Shown in pieces: positions 9,789 through 18,906 of a stretch of 39,538 nucleotides of DNA. Below the pieces are notes generated by a model. It was given only the letters and a program-made list of their open reading frames with translations. It had not been told where the DNA came from and ran no database searches. How positions within the stretch are numbered: the first letter of the stretch is position 1; the number at the start of each line of letters is the position of its first letter. Both the position numbers and the translations under genes were made by a program. Origin of the DNA: JAVJRN01 sp047635055 (GTDB taxonomy: Bacteria > Bacteroidota > Bacteroidia > Cytophagales > Cyclobacteriaceae); NCBI GenBank assembly GCA_047635055.1, contig JBLIIJ010000030.1, positions 1 through 39,538 of the forward strand, read 5' to 3'.

Positions 9789-9823
9789 TTAAAAAATGAT
9801 TTTCGAGGGAGACTGATGCGAGA

Positions 9824-11722
9824 CTAAGTGCGGTTTATATAAACCAGCTTTTCATTGTCATATTTCTGTACTGACTTCACAAAATCCCTAAAGGAGTCAT
9901 AGGAATCCGCAGAATATGTTCCATTGTAAAATTCAAATTTCCGAACATATATCTTCATGCCATTTTCACCAGAGTAAGAGCGATGACTGTATGTTCCAAA
10001 TTCAGTATCCAACGCTTTCGATTTAATATCTTTTTCGATATAAATGCCCTTAGGGTAATTCACTCGAATAGTATCTATTTGAGTAAATGGATAGTTTATA
10101 TGAATAGGATTCAATCGCGCTATTTTTGGCAGCTTTGTTATTTGGAATTGAGTGAGCAAAAATGGATTAAAGAAAATCCTATCTCCAGATTTTTTACCAA
10201 TGCCCTTTATCTCTGAGTCTAATTCAAAACTAGCTTCAGGTATTGAGGAATCGTTGGGACCCTTTATTGTGTAATTATTAATATTCATTTGGCCCCAATG
10301 ATGATTGTCCACAAGCCAGTTCGCTTGCTCTTCTTTGGTCATCAAATAGACGCGTTCAAAGTTGTCATTCTCTATTTCCATTCCTTTGAAGGATCGAATG
10401 ATATTTAAATCAGCATTCCCATCTTTATCGAGATTTATTACTGCGGTCGTTTGTTGAGTGTTGTCCGTGAGACTGTAGGATTTTGTGTTGATGAGTTTAC
10501 CGCCATCTTCCGTGATCATTAGCGCTTTTCTATTCCCAGTGAAAGTGCCAAGGTTACCAAAGGGGTTCGTTTGGGAGGTACATTCTAGCCAAACAGTATC
10601 TTTCTCCAGCGGGACAGTGAGAATAATGTGATTGAAGTAATCATCGGGAAAATCAGGGAACAATATCTGAGGATTACTTCCACCATAGACTAAAGTGTAA
10701 TAGGATTTAATACCAATACCTGAAAGTAAGCACTGGGTGTAATATGACAATGCTTTGCAATCACCAAACTTATTTTTGTGAACAAAACCGGTTTCAAATG
10801 GCTGCATACCGCCAATGCCGAGCTGTATACTCACATAATGGGTGTTTTTTTGGACGTATTTATATACTCTTCGTATGGAGTCAACTTTACTTGATGCGCC
10901 ATCAACTAGATTGAAAATGGGCCTCAGGTCTTCGTAGGTCAACGTGTTTCTTAGTTTATTCAATTCCCAGTTCCAACTGCCAAATGATTTCCAACTAGAC
11001 ATATCACCCGTGTGTCCATCCAACTGAAATTTCGTAGGGGCTAAAAAAACGATAGGACTTCTGTCCACATAGGAGGAAAACGGTTCGTAATTATATGCTG
11101 CAAGGTTTTTGATTGACCAATGATAGTTATGAATATTTTCATTTTGGGAAGTGGAATCTGGTTCAATATTTAATGATTTGAACCTTAAAGGAAGATCGGC
11201 AGGACATTGTACAGAAAGGGTGGCCGAAACAACACTTTGCTTTGCCGAGGACTGTGGATACCATGATGGCATGATGTAAGAAGTTTTGTATACAATTCGA
11301 TAACTGACTTCTAAAAAGTATGGATATTTCTTATGAGTGATATCCAAATACTTTGATCTACTATCTGAAGCGAGACTAAAGCTTTTTTCACTGTAGTCAT
11401 TAAAGTCTTTGAGCTTATAACTTTCAACCAGCTCCTCATTTTCATCTGATATGGTCACAATTGCATATTCTATTTCTCTAAAATTATCGTACCATAAATG
11501 TATCTCAGTTTTGTCTTTTGCGAATTTGTTTTTAACCAAAACTTTATACGTTCTCTTTAGACTACTATTATGTAGGTCATTGACGATGAAGTTTGTATTG
11601 TCATAAAGAATTACCTCATTGGTATTATTCGCGAGACTATCTGGGATAATATTTGATTGCTTCTGGGTGTAGCCAGATGACGTAAAGCAAAAAAGGAAGA
11701 GAAGGGAAGAGAATATTTTCAT
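9824..11722 (-). CDS. Exported DUF3857/transglutaminase-like protein with intact Cys-His site
   Basis: Protein of 632 residues with an N-terminal signal peptide (about 1-19). A DUF3857 region (about 40-220) comes first. A transglutaminase-like core follows, with the catalytic Cys in FGDCKALS (C322) and His in FNHIIL (H365). The third position is WLECTSQ (E380), where many relatives have Asp. The C-terminal part is beta-rich. Such proteins may act as cysteine peptidases or amide-forming enzymes in the periplasm. The real reaction is unknown. The start overlaps the stop of the upstream gene by 4 bp (ATGA), so both are made from one message. The convergent kinase gene ends 35 bp away with no clear terminator between. 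Confidence 0.9.
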   Translation of the reverse strand: MKIFSSLLFLFCFTSSGYTQKQSNIIPDSLANNTNEVILYDNTNFIVNDLHNSSLKRTYKVLVKNKFAKDKTEIHLWYDNFREIEYAIVTISDENEELVESYKLKDFNDYSEKSFSLASDSRSKYLDITHKKYPYFLEVSYRIVYKTSYIMPSWYPQSSAKQSVVSATLSVQCPADLPLRFKSLNIEPDSTSQNENIHNYHWSIKNLAAYNYEPFSSYVDRSPIVFLAPTKFQLDGHTGDMSSWKSFGSWNWELNKLRNTLTYEDLRPIFNLVDGASSKVDSIRRVYKYVQKNTHYVSIQLGIGGMQPFETGFVHKNKFGDCKALSYYTQCLLSGIGIKSYYTLVYGGSNPQILFPDFPDDYFNHIILTVPLEKDTVWLECTSQTNPFGNLGTFTGNRKALMITEDGGKLINTKSYSLTDNTQQTTAVINLDKDGNADLNIIRSFKGMEIENDNFERVYLMTKEEQANWLVDNHHWGQMNINNYTIKGPNDSSIPEASFELDSEIKGIGKKSGDRIFFNPFLLTQFQITKLPKIARLNPIHINYPFTQIDTIRVNYPKGIYIEKDIKSKALDTEFGTYSHRSYSGENGMKIYVRKFEFYNGTYSADSYDSFRDFVKSVQKYDNEKLVYINRT

Positions 11723-13719
11723 TCGATCTTTTTGAGTACAATCAGTTCATTGTTTTTTGCTGAAACGATCTCATAAAACTTTTTTAAACCACTGTATTCC
11801 AATGAAGAAAAATAGGTTTTTGAAAGATTCATTCTGCTTATTATGCTCAATTTATTTCCAATCAGAGATGCCGTATACACGAACGAGCCTGCTTTTTCTG
11901 GTAATCTAACGATTGCTTTTTCTGGTAATTCTAGCTTATATCCGTCAGGGATAGTGATGGTAGTTATTGCTGATTCGAATATTTTGTTTGGAAAATCTAT
12001 AGAGGAAACACGTTCATCACGAATAAACGGATTACTCCTGAGTACGCCATAGGGAAGTGGGTCGATATAAATCAAATCTTCGTCAGATAAGTCTGTTTGT
12101 AACTCAAATGAGTAAACAGTCTTTTCCGGATTAATAGATGGCGTGAGTTCGAAATTGACTACTTCTGAATCCACGAATGATTCAGAGAATTTCGCTACAT
12201 ATTCCTCTTGGCCTGATCTTTTTATACTATTCAATGTTGATATGCTATTTGATCCTTGCTCGTTTATTCTAAATGTTGAGGTTATCATCTCCTCATCGAT
12301 CGTTATTTCGTTTGATATTTGACTTTTGCTTTTCCCTATTTTAAGATCGACCCATCGTCCTCCGTTTTCATTTGCTAGCCATCCATTTCCGTTTAAACAC
12401 CTTTCAGGAAGCATGCCAAATGGAAGGTTTCCTGTGATGTCTAATAAGTAAAGTTTATCCTCTATCGTAGCTCCCACAATCACATAATTGAATTGATCCA
12501 TATAAGGATAAACAGGATGAAGGGTGCCATTCCCACGAGTACTCAATATTATTGGATTTGCGTTTATACCTGCTTGTCGAAGAGCTGAAACCAAGGCTAA
12601 ATTTAAAGCGGCCACACTTCCGGAAGCATCATTCAAGGTAGATCTATGTGATTGATCACTCGAAAATCCATAAACTTCGTTCCATGAGTTGTTTTTAAGA
12701 ATCCAATAATAAATTGATTGAGCTTTTGATAATAGGTTCTCTTCGGTGATAGTATCAATGAACTCTTTAGCAAAATTCCCTTTGTTTAATTGGTCGCCAA
12801 AACTTGACCAACTCATAATTCTCTTATTGAATTTGTCATAAGTTGTCCCATAATTTTGAACTGTCTGATTAGGCAGTTTACTAGTCTGAAGTTGAAACTC
12901 AATTCTAGCGGGCAAATCAGACTTATTGGTCATAAAAGGTTCTTCTACAACAGGAAGTATATTCGTGGCATCAATTTTTTTTCTGTTACTCAAAGATTCC
13001 ATCTCTCCAATACCGGTTTCTATTCTGCCCATTATTCCCGGTTTGTCGCTTGTCCACCTGTATTTAAACCGCTCGTTAGCTCTTTCTTCTATGATATTAA
13101 GTAAAACGGAATTTCCTACTTGACTAATCCGATAGTCAAAATATTCAGGTATTGTGTAAATAAAACTTGTAAACTCCACTGGGATTTCTTCTTGAAAATA
13201 CCAAGTTTTTAAATTCAAGATGTAGTCAGAAGTTAGGGTGTATTTATACTCGATCACACTTCCTTCTTTAACATTAGGCATGGCGAAGGATGTTTCGGTT
13301 CGGTAGTCACTTATGCGTGTAGTGAATATTTGATCTGAGTTAAGCTTATTTTCTACAATACTTCCATTAACCAAATTGTATGTTACCGCTTTTGGTTCTC
13401 CGATTTCTTCTTTATTGCTCGATTTCAGCGGGTTATAGGTGCTGATCCTGATGTTGCCTATATCCTTAGCGGTATTTTTTAAAATTTTTCGCCTGATAAA
13501 TACATCTATTTTGTATTGCCAACCTTTATCATCATTGTATTGAAAATACAATCTACCTGTCTTAGCCAATGTAAATGCTTCCGCTTCTGGATAGAAGCTG
13601 CATTCGGTTAATTGCAATTCTTCCATGGAGACTTTTCCGAATTTTATCTTTCTCTGTTGTGCAACAACATTTATTGTGGCTAAAACCAATAAAACTAAGA
13701 GCGTCCGAGTCAATGTCAT
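11719..13719 (-). CDS. Exported DUF3857 protein with degenerate transglutaminase core
   Basis: Protein of 666 residues with a signal peptide (about 1-20, ending near VVAQQ). The DUF3857 part spans about 45-250 and a transglutaminase-like core lies at about 320-440. Where its neighbour has the catalytic Cys, this protein reads SGSVAALN (366-373). Where the His should be it has FNYVIV (N411). D427 in LLDITG fits the third position. LPERCLNG follows. It therefore looks like a non-catalytic relative. It is translationally coupled to the intact homologue through an ATGA overlap, so the pair may form one complex, with this member binding substrate or holding the other. This is inference. No terminator or promoter was recognised in front of it. 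Confidence 0.88.
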   Translation of the reverse strand: MTLTRTLLVLLVLATINVVAQQRKIKFGKVSMEELQLTECSFYPEAEAFTLAKTGRLYFQYNDDKGWQYKIDVFIRRKILKNTAKDIGNIRISTYNPLKSSNKEEIGEPKAVTYNLVNGSIVENKLNSDQIFTTRISDYRTETSFAMPNVKEGSVIEYKYTLTSDYILNLKTWYFQEEIPVEFTSFIYTIPEYFDYRISQVGNSVLLNIIEERANERFKYRWTSDKPGIMGRIETGIGEMESLSNRKKIDATNILPVVEEPFMTNKSDLPARIEFQLQTSKLPNQTVQNYGTTYDKFNKRIMSWSSFGDQLNKGNFAKEFIDTITEENLLSKAQSIYYWILKNNSWNEVYGFSSDQSHRSTLNDASGSVAALNLALVSALRQAGINANPIILSTRGNGTLHPVYPYMDQFNYVIVGATIEDKLYLLDITGNLPFGMLPERCLNGNGWLANENGGRWVDLKIGKSKSQISNEITIDEEMITSTFRINEQGSNSISTLNSIKRSGQEEYVAKFSESFVDSEVVNFELTPSINPEKTVYSFELQTDLSDEDLIYIDPLPYGVLRSNPFIRDERVSSIDFPNKIFESAITTITIPDGYKLELPEKAIVRLPEKAGSFVYTASLIGNKLSIISRMNLSKTYFSSLEYSGLKKFYEIVSAKNNELIVLKKIE

Positions 13720-13886
13720 AAAACTTATTATTCTTATTAAAAGCGCTAAATATAAATGAAATGTAAAGACGTTTTATAAGAAATAATAAAAAAATGGTGA
13801 TTACTTAAAATGATAATAAAAAATAATCTCAATACAGCATTATTTCATAATTGGATAACTGGTCAATAAGGTTCATTGAAAAACAA

Positions 13887-13915
13887 AAAACTCTTCCCAA
13901 AAAGAGAAGAGTTTT
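13887..13915 (-). terminator. Rho-independent terminator of the second permease
   Basis: A 10-bp perfect stem (13887-13896 with 13906-13915) has a 9-nt loop. The minus-strand 3' side runs into T-rich sequence. It lies 25 bp past the permease stop. Confidence 0.75.
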
Positions 13916-13939
13916 GATTAAATCTGAAGAAAATTAACC

Positions 13940-16372
13940 TTATTCACTTCTTAGCGACTGAATAGGGTTTGCTCTTGCTGCTTTCCATGATTGAAAGCTC
14001 ATCGTCAGCCACGCAATCGTTGCTGCCCCAAGACCAGCCAAAGCGAACATCCAAATTTTCAGATCCGTTCGGAAGGCAAAATCTTGAAGCCAAGAATTCA
14101 TCGCGAAATAGGAGATAGGCGCAGCTAAAGCAAAAGACACCAATACTAGTTTGATGAAACTCAAAGAAAGCTTGTTGACAATGCTTGAAACACTTGCGCC
14201 AAGGACTTTTCTAATGCCTATTTCTTTTCTTTTTTGCTCTGCTGTAAAGGAAGCTAAGCCAAACAAACCAAGGCAAGCGATGAATATGGCTAAGAAGGCG
14301 AATATGCCGAACACTTCTCCTATTTGCTGTTCATTAGCATAAATTTTATTAAATCTTTCATCGAGAAAACTATGTGAAAAAGGTTGTCCAGGAGCGAGTT
14401 CGTCCCATTTATCTTTTAGGAAACTGATAGTCTGTGCATTATTATCATTATTCATTCTAAAAGCCACAAACCCTGACTGTTTTCCAAGATGAAAAAGCAC
14501 AGGAGAGATTTTCTCTTTCATGGATGCAAAATGAAAATCTTCGATTACTCCTAGAATTTTGTATGATTCAATAGATGGCTGATCTCGATTATCAACATAG
14601 GTGGAAATCGTCTGACCAATAGGCTCTTGTAGTCCGAGATCTCTTACGAAAGCTTCATTTACAAGAATACCAGAACTATCAGTGGGGAAGTCTTTTGAAA
14701 AATCCCTTCCGTCTTTTATTTTCATACCAAGGGTAGAAACATAATCTGTATCTATCCAAAAATTGTGTACAATATACGTTTCAGAACCATTCATATCCAC
14801 ACCAGGCCAGTAAATATTGTTATTGTTTGTCGTACCTACGGGGAAGAAGCTGGACACAGTGCCAGATTCAATATTGGCGTTACGCAAGCATTCTGTCTTA
14901 AATGCGTCTATTTGGTTTTCCAAAATCCATGCGTCATGTACCATGACCACTTGATTTTTGTCAAAGCCCAATTTTTTATTTTGAATAAAAGACAGTTGAT
15001 CGAAAACGATGGCTGTACCAATGATCATGATTATCGACACAGTGAATTGGAGTACCACAAGCGTACTTCTTATTCCTCCACTTTTAAAGCCAAGATTGAG
15101 CTTTCCTTTCAATGTCTCCGCAGGTAGGAACCCAGAAAGGTAAAAAGCTGGGTAGCTACCAGACAATAATCCAACAAAAACCAATATGATGGCGCTGATA
15201 ATCAAAAATGGCGTGGAAGTCAGCTCCTGAATAGTCACTGCTTTACTCGTTAATTCGTTGAAGCTCGGCAAAATAACTAATGCAATTCCAAAAGCGACGA
15301 GCATCGAGATAAAAGTAATCAGAAAGGCCTCTGAGATAAACTGACCAATCAATTGAGATCTATAAGCACCCATTACTTTTCTAAGCCCTACTTCCTTTGC
15401 TCGATTAGAAGATCTGGCAGTTGCCAAATTCATAAAATTGATGATTGCCAAAAGCAAAATGAATAGGCCAATGGCTGAAAAAATGTACACATACTTGATG
15501 TCTCCGTTCGCCTCAAGATCACCCAATTTGTTTGAATAGAGGTGGATGTCTTTTAATGGAAAAAGGAAAAAGCCTACCTTATTATCATTTGCCTTAAATT
15601 CTTCGAAAGTCATATTCAGGAATTGCTTAATCTCAGGGCCAACTTTACTTTCGATAAGCTCCGGAAATTTATCTTCCAATATTGCAGGATTGGCGCCTTC
15701 GGAGAGTTTCAAATAAGTATTGAAATTGAAGCTCATCCAAAATTTATCCTTGCTGTCTTCCCTATCTTCCATAGTCAACAGTACATTGCTACTGAAATGA
15801 GTGTTTTCGGGGAAGTCAGGATAAACGCCAGTCACCTCATAATTTGTTTCGTTATCCAGAACGACCATTTTGCCAATGGGATCTTCATTTCCAAAAATCT
15901 TTGTGGCTGTCGTCTGATCAAGCACCAAAGTGTTTGGTCTGGATAAACACGTTTTCGGATCACCCGCAGTTAAAGGATAATCCCAAAAGGTGAAGAAATT
16001 AGGATCTGCATTGATCACGTTTTCCTCCTTGTAGGTTAGTTCCTCTCCTTTTCTCTTGATGTACCAATTTCCAGTTCCTCGAAATCGAAAAGCATCTTCA
16101 ACCTCCGGGTAATCTTCTTTCATTGTCTTGGCGGCAGGAGCAGACATAAGTCCCGCAATGAACTCATTGCCGTTGATATTTCCGGAAAAATCCATCCGAT
16201 AGATGTTATCTGCATTTTTAAAATGCTTGTCATATTTCAATTCATCGGTAACAAACAATGCGATGAATAGGAAACACGTCAGGCCCATAGAGAGCCCTAG
16301 TATGTTGATAAACGAGTAAAATTTTTGTTTAAAAATATTACGAAGGGAAATGATTAGATAATTCTTAATCAT
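13940..16372 (-). CDS. MacB/FtsX-like ABC transporter permease (second copy of the architecture)
   Basis: Permease of 810 residues with the same layout as the one at 4421-6841. It has an N-terminal helix after KNYLIISLRN, a periplasmic MacB-type domain, an FtsX block with NRAKEVGLRKVMGAY, a middle helix (LVVLQFTVSIIMIIGTAIV), a second periplasmic region and a C-terminal FtsX block with KRKEIGIRKVLGAS. The sequence is clearly diverged from the other copy, so this is not a recent duplication. No ATPase gene lies beside it. Its upstream region has only a poor sigma-54-like match. Substrate is unknown. It could share an ATPase encoded elsewhere with the first permease, and both may belong to the same envelope-stress response. 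Confidence 0.93.
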   Translation of the reverse strand: MIKNYLIISLRNIFKQKFYSFINILGLSMGLTCFLFIALFVTDELKYDKHFKNADNIYRMDFSGNINGNEFIAGLMSAPAAKTMKEDYPEVEDAFRFRGTGNWYIKRKGEELTYKEENVINADPNFFTFWDYPLTAGDPKTCLSRPNTLVLDQTTATKIFGNEDPIGKMVVLDNETNYEVTGVYPDFPENTHFSSNVLLTMEDREDSKDKFWMSFNFNTYLKLSEGANPAILEDKFPELIESKVGPEIKQFLNMTFEEFKANDNKVGFFLFPLKDIHLYSNKLGDLEANGDIKYVYIFSAIGLFILLLAIINFMNLATARSSNRAKEVGLRKVMGAYRSQLIGQFISEAFLITFISMLVAFGIALVILPSFNELTSKAVTIQELTSTPFLIISAIILVFVGLLSGSYPAFYLSGFLPAETLKGKLNLGFKSGGIRSTLVVLQFTVSIIMIIGTAIVFDQLSFIQNKKLGFDKNQVVMVHDAWILENQIDAFKTECLRNANIESGTVSSFFPVGTTNNNNIYWPGVDMNGSETYIVHNFWIDTDYVSTLGMKIKDGRDFSKDFPTDSSGILVNEAFVRDLGLQEPIGQTISTYVDNRDQPSIESYKILGVIEDFHFASMKEKISPVLFHLGKQSGFVAFRMNNDNNAQTISFLKDKWDELAPGQPFSHSFLDERFNKIYANEQQIGEVFGIFAFLAIFIACLGLFGLASFTAEQKRKEIGIRKVLGASVSSIVNKLSLSFIKLVLVSFALAAPISYFAMNSWLQDFAFRTDLKIWMFALAGLGAATIAWLTMSFQSWKAARANPIQSLRSE

Positions 16373-16598
16373 GATTAGTCGGTTTTATTTTGAGTCCTAG
16401 TGAGTTTGATGCGCCTTCTAGGGAAAAGGTTGCACCAAGGTTTTGGTATTAAGTATTAAATGGTATTATGCATTACAAGGTTGCGTTTATATTAGATTTT
16501 TTTTAATCAAATATAAGATTATGAATTATTACAGATACCTAATCAAACTATAATACATTAGGTTGTGTCTATAATTTCGAAGATAAAATTGTATAAAT

Positions 16599-17219
16599 AT
16601 GATCGTAATAATTACACGCCTTTTTACTATTCTTTTAATCATTCCATTCTGCTTAAAGGCACAGGACAAGATCGATAAATCGACCTCAATAGGGGTTAAT
16701 TATTCTACCACAAAAAGCGAAGCTTTGACTTACGCTTCTCTTGTTGGTGCTGGTTCTTTTTCAGGTGGTCGAGTGGATATTTATGGGATTAGCTTATTGA
16801 AGCGGTTAAGTAAGAGAATAGACTTTGAAATAGGGGTAGAGCATGCTAGTCACGACTTTGTTTATGAAGTTTCGTCGTTTAATAGTTTAACTAACTCATT
16901 TGATGATATCAGTCGTGATGTTTCCGTTCGTCTTTGGAGCGTTCCTATTTTATTTCGGCTAAACTTATGGAAGTACTTTTTTCTTCAGTCAGGCACTACT
17001 ATCGATATGGATAATTCCGACGAATCTGATTTGACCAATCAAAGTGGTCTAGGATTTAACCTTGGTCTTGGTGTAAACTATGATTTTGAGTTTGGAGGGT
17101 CACTATTTGTTGTTCCTTATGTTGAATCACATGCGTTAATCGAGTTCGATCAAGACAAGTATCCAACACGTATCACGGAAGCTGGCATAAGGATTGGTTT
17201 AATGTATAAAATTAAATAA
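16599..17219 (+). CDS. Small outer-membrane beta-barrel protein
   Basis: Protein of 206 residues with a signal peptide (about 1-21, ending near LKAQ). The remainder shows alternating hydrophobic and polar residues typical of beta strands, with glycine-rich turns (GLGFNLGLGVNYDFEFGG). It ends in a strand (AGIRIGLMYKIK). This fits the outer-membrane beta-barrel/PorT-like class. The size suggests an 8-stranded barrel. Function is unknown. It stands alone on the plus strand between two minus-strand genes. Confidence 0.75.
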   Translation: MIVIITRLFTILLIIPFCLKAQDKIDKSTSIGVNYSTTKSEALTYASLVGAGSFSGGRVDIYGISLLKRLSKRIDFEIGVEHASHDFVYEVSSFNSLTNSFDDISRDVSVRLWSVPILFRLNLWKYFFLQSGTTIDMDNSDESDLTNQSGLGFNLGLGVNYDFEFGGSLFVVPYVESHALIEFDQDKYPTRITEAGIRIGLMYKIK

Positions 17220-17331
17220 TGAGTAAGGGTGAATTTAACAGGGAAGAAATGCCGGTTGCGCTCATGACGTTAGTATATTTATTCATTTCTGTTGTCTATT
17301 GACCATAATCTGAAAATTAGCACCACGATAT

Positions 17332-18030
17332 CTAGATTTTCTTCTTTTTAAATGTAGGATCATTGAAAACTACTGTTTCGTAATTAAAACTGTGCTTGCC
17401 TTTTTTCCCCTGATGAATTTCTGCTTTGTCAAAAAGAGTGACTCCTTGATGGGTATACCAATCAGAAAAATATATTTGAATGAGCTCGCTTTTTTTGTAA
17501 GGATTCCTTTGCGTAAAGCCGTTGAGATGTCCTTCTTTCTTATCGAAATAGAGTTTCACAGGTAGACCGAGGGGATCATTTGCAAGTATCTCCGAAGATT
17601 GTAAACTAAAATAAGAAGTGTCTTTTGTGAATTTGAAATCACTATAGCGCTGATCAAGCGCTATTATTAATTTATGAAATTCATGGACTTTCACAACACC
17701 GATCATAGCCGTTGAGATATGCCCTGCATTCTGATACGTGCTATCCAGTCCATATCCTTCGTCGTAGCTGTTAACCAAGGCTGTGAAAGGAGACTTATAA
17801 GTGTATTCTTGTTCAAAAAAAAGATAGGGCTGATCCATGGCAGATTCTGTTAATGTGGAATATTTACCCTCAGGGCCATCGCAAGCTGCTTTTGCGATGA
17901 TGCAATGTATTTTTGCAATATCTCCAAGGCTTTGTTTGTGCTTATTCAGGATAGCTTGCTCCTTCGATGGACTGCATCGTAAACTCACCATTCCTAGCAC
18001 TAATAAAATTGTTGTTTTAATCCTCCACAT
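17332..18030 (-). CDS. Lipoprotein of unknown function
   Basis: Protein of 232 residues starting with a signal sequence and a likely lipobox (VSLRC, Cys19). The remainder is rich in aromatic and beta-forming residues without recognised motifs. The shape (an N-terminal YTLTESAMDQPYLFFEQEY-like part and a C-terminal part mentioning a modified-substrate-like loop) vaguely recalls LolA/outer-membrane lipoprotein-sorting folds, but this is only an impression. I do not recognise the family. It is transcribed alone, divergent from the YwbE gene. Confidence 0.7.
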   Translation of the reverse strand: MWRIKTTILLVLGMVSLRCSPSKEQAILNKHKQSLGDIAKIHCIIAKAACDGPEGKYSTLTESAMDQPYLFFEQEYTYKSPFTALVNSYDEGYGLDSTYQNAGHISTAMIGVVKVHEFHKLIIALDQRYSDFKFTKDTSYFSLQSSEILANDPLGLPVKLYFDKKEGHLNGFTQRNPYKKSELIQIYFSDWYTHQGVTLFDKAEIHQGKKGKHSFNYETVVFNDPTFKKKKI

Positions 18031-18188
18031 AACAATTTTTAAAGATGTTTATAGCTATACGTAATTCATGACAAAAGGTGATGAAGCGGCTAATTTCATA
18101 AATGAAAAGTTATTCCCATGTAAAAATTACGGTTTAAATTTTATTTGAAAATCAAACTTAGAAGTAAGTAGCACTTAAATTTGAATAA

Positions 18189-18386
18189 ATGGAACATACA
18201 AAACGAATGAACATCAAACCTGGGCTTTTAGTGAATGTGATTCAAAAGCATCATCAACGATCGGGTGAGTTAACTGAAGGTGTGGTAAAGGACTTGCTAA
18301 CAAAGTCACCAAACCATCATCACGGCATAAAAGTGAGATTGGAAGACGGAATAGTTGGACGTGTAAAGGAGATTATTGAAGAATGA
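18189..18386 (+). CDS. YwbE family protein (DUF2196)
   Basis: Small protein of 65 residues. The pattern NIKPG...V.....QRSGELTEGVVKDLLTKSP..HHGIKVRLEDGIVGRVKEI matches the YwbE family along its full length. The function of the family is not established; the fold is a small basic beta structure. The start at 18189 gives the usual family length. A TAAATTTG sequence lies only 6 bp before the ATG. That matches the Bacteroidota -7 promoter element but is too close to serve this start comfortably. The stop overlaps the next start by 4 bp, so the two are coupled. Confidence 0.88.
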   Translation: MEHTKRMNIKPGLLVNVIQKHHQRSGELTEGVVKDLLTKSPNHHHGIKVRLEDGIVGRVKEIIEE

Positions 18387-18856
18387 ATATTGCCACCTTA
18401 GCGCAAATAAAAAGAGAGCTCAAATTAATGCCTCCGGAGCGTCAATCTGAGATTATACTCCGTTTGGCCAAATACAAGAAGGAGACGAAAGAACTTCTCC
18501 ACTACCTCATTTATGAAGTGGAAGATGAATCGTCATATATCGAAGCTGTAAAAGAAGATATTGATGAAGCTTTTGAACAAGTAAATGGCACAAACTTATA
18601 CTGGGCAAAAAAGACCATTCGCAAGACATTAAGAATTACCACGAAACACATCCGGTTTTCAGGTCAAAAGCAAACAGAGGTAGAGTTGTTAATCTATTTC
18701 TGTCAAGTGCTGCGCGACTCGGGATTACCTATAGACGAGAGTACCGTTTTGGAAAACCTCTACGATCGACAAATTATCAAAATAGAGAAGGCCTTGAGCT
18801 ATTTACACGAAGATTTACAGTTTGACTACCAAACGGAGGTGGATGAGTTGAAGTAG
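18383..18856 (+). CDS. Conserved-looking hypothetical protein coupled to YwbE
   Basis: Protein of 157 residues, predicted all-helical, soluble and charged, with no signal peptide. It starts in an ATGA overlap with the YwbE gene. I do not recognise a domain. The helical, Lys/Glu-rich sequence with a repeated AKYKKETKELLHYLIYEVED-like stretch suggests a helical-repeat scaffold. The gene pair hints at a shared function, but nothing shows which. Confidence 0.8.
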   Translation: MNIATLAQIKRELKLMPPERQSEIILRLAKYKKETKELLHYLIYEVEDESSYIEAVKEDIDEAFEQVNGTNLYWAKKTIRKTLRITTKHIRFSGQKQTEVELLIYFCQVLRDSGLPIDESTVLENLYDRQIIKIEKALSYLHEDLQFDYQTEVDELK

Positions 18857-18906
18857 GGATTTTTATTCTTGGTTCAAATCCTTAGAAGGCCAATGACTCC
18901 TTGTTT

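Noticed and set aside
14765..15127. 120-codon plus-strand frame within the second permease
   Set aside because: It is antisense to a clear permease frame and has no domain features.
16423..16437. Sigma-54 promoter before the second permease
   Set aside because: The minus strand reads TGGTGC-N5-TTTC. The -24 part is partly right but the -12 part fails, so the match is too weak.
18176..18183. TAAATTTG as promoter of the YwbE gene
   Set aside because: It ends only 5 bp before the ATG, leaving no room for a start site upstream of that start codon.
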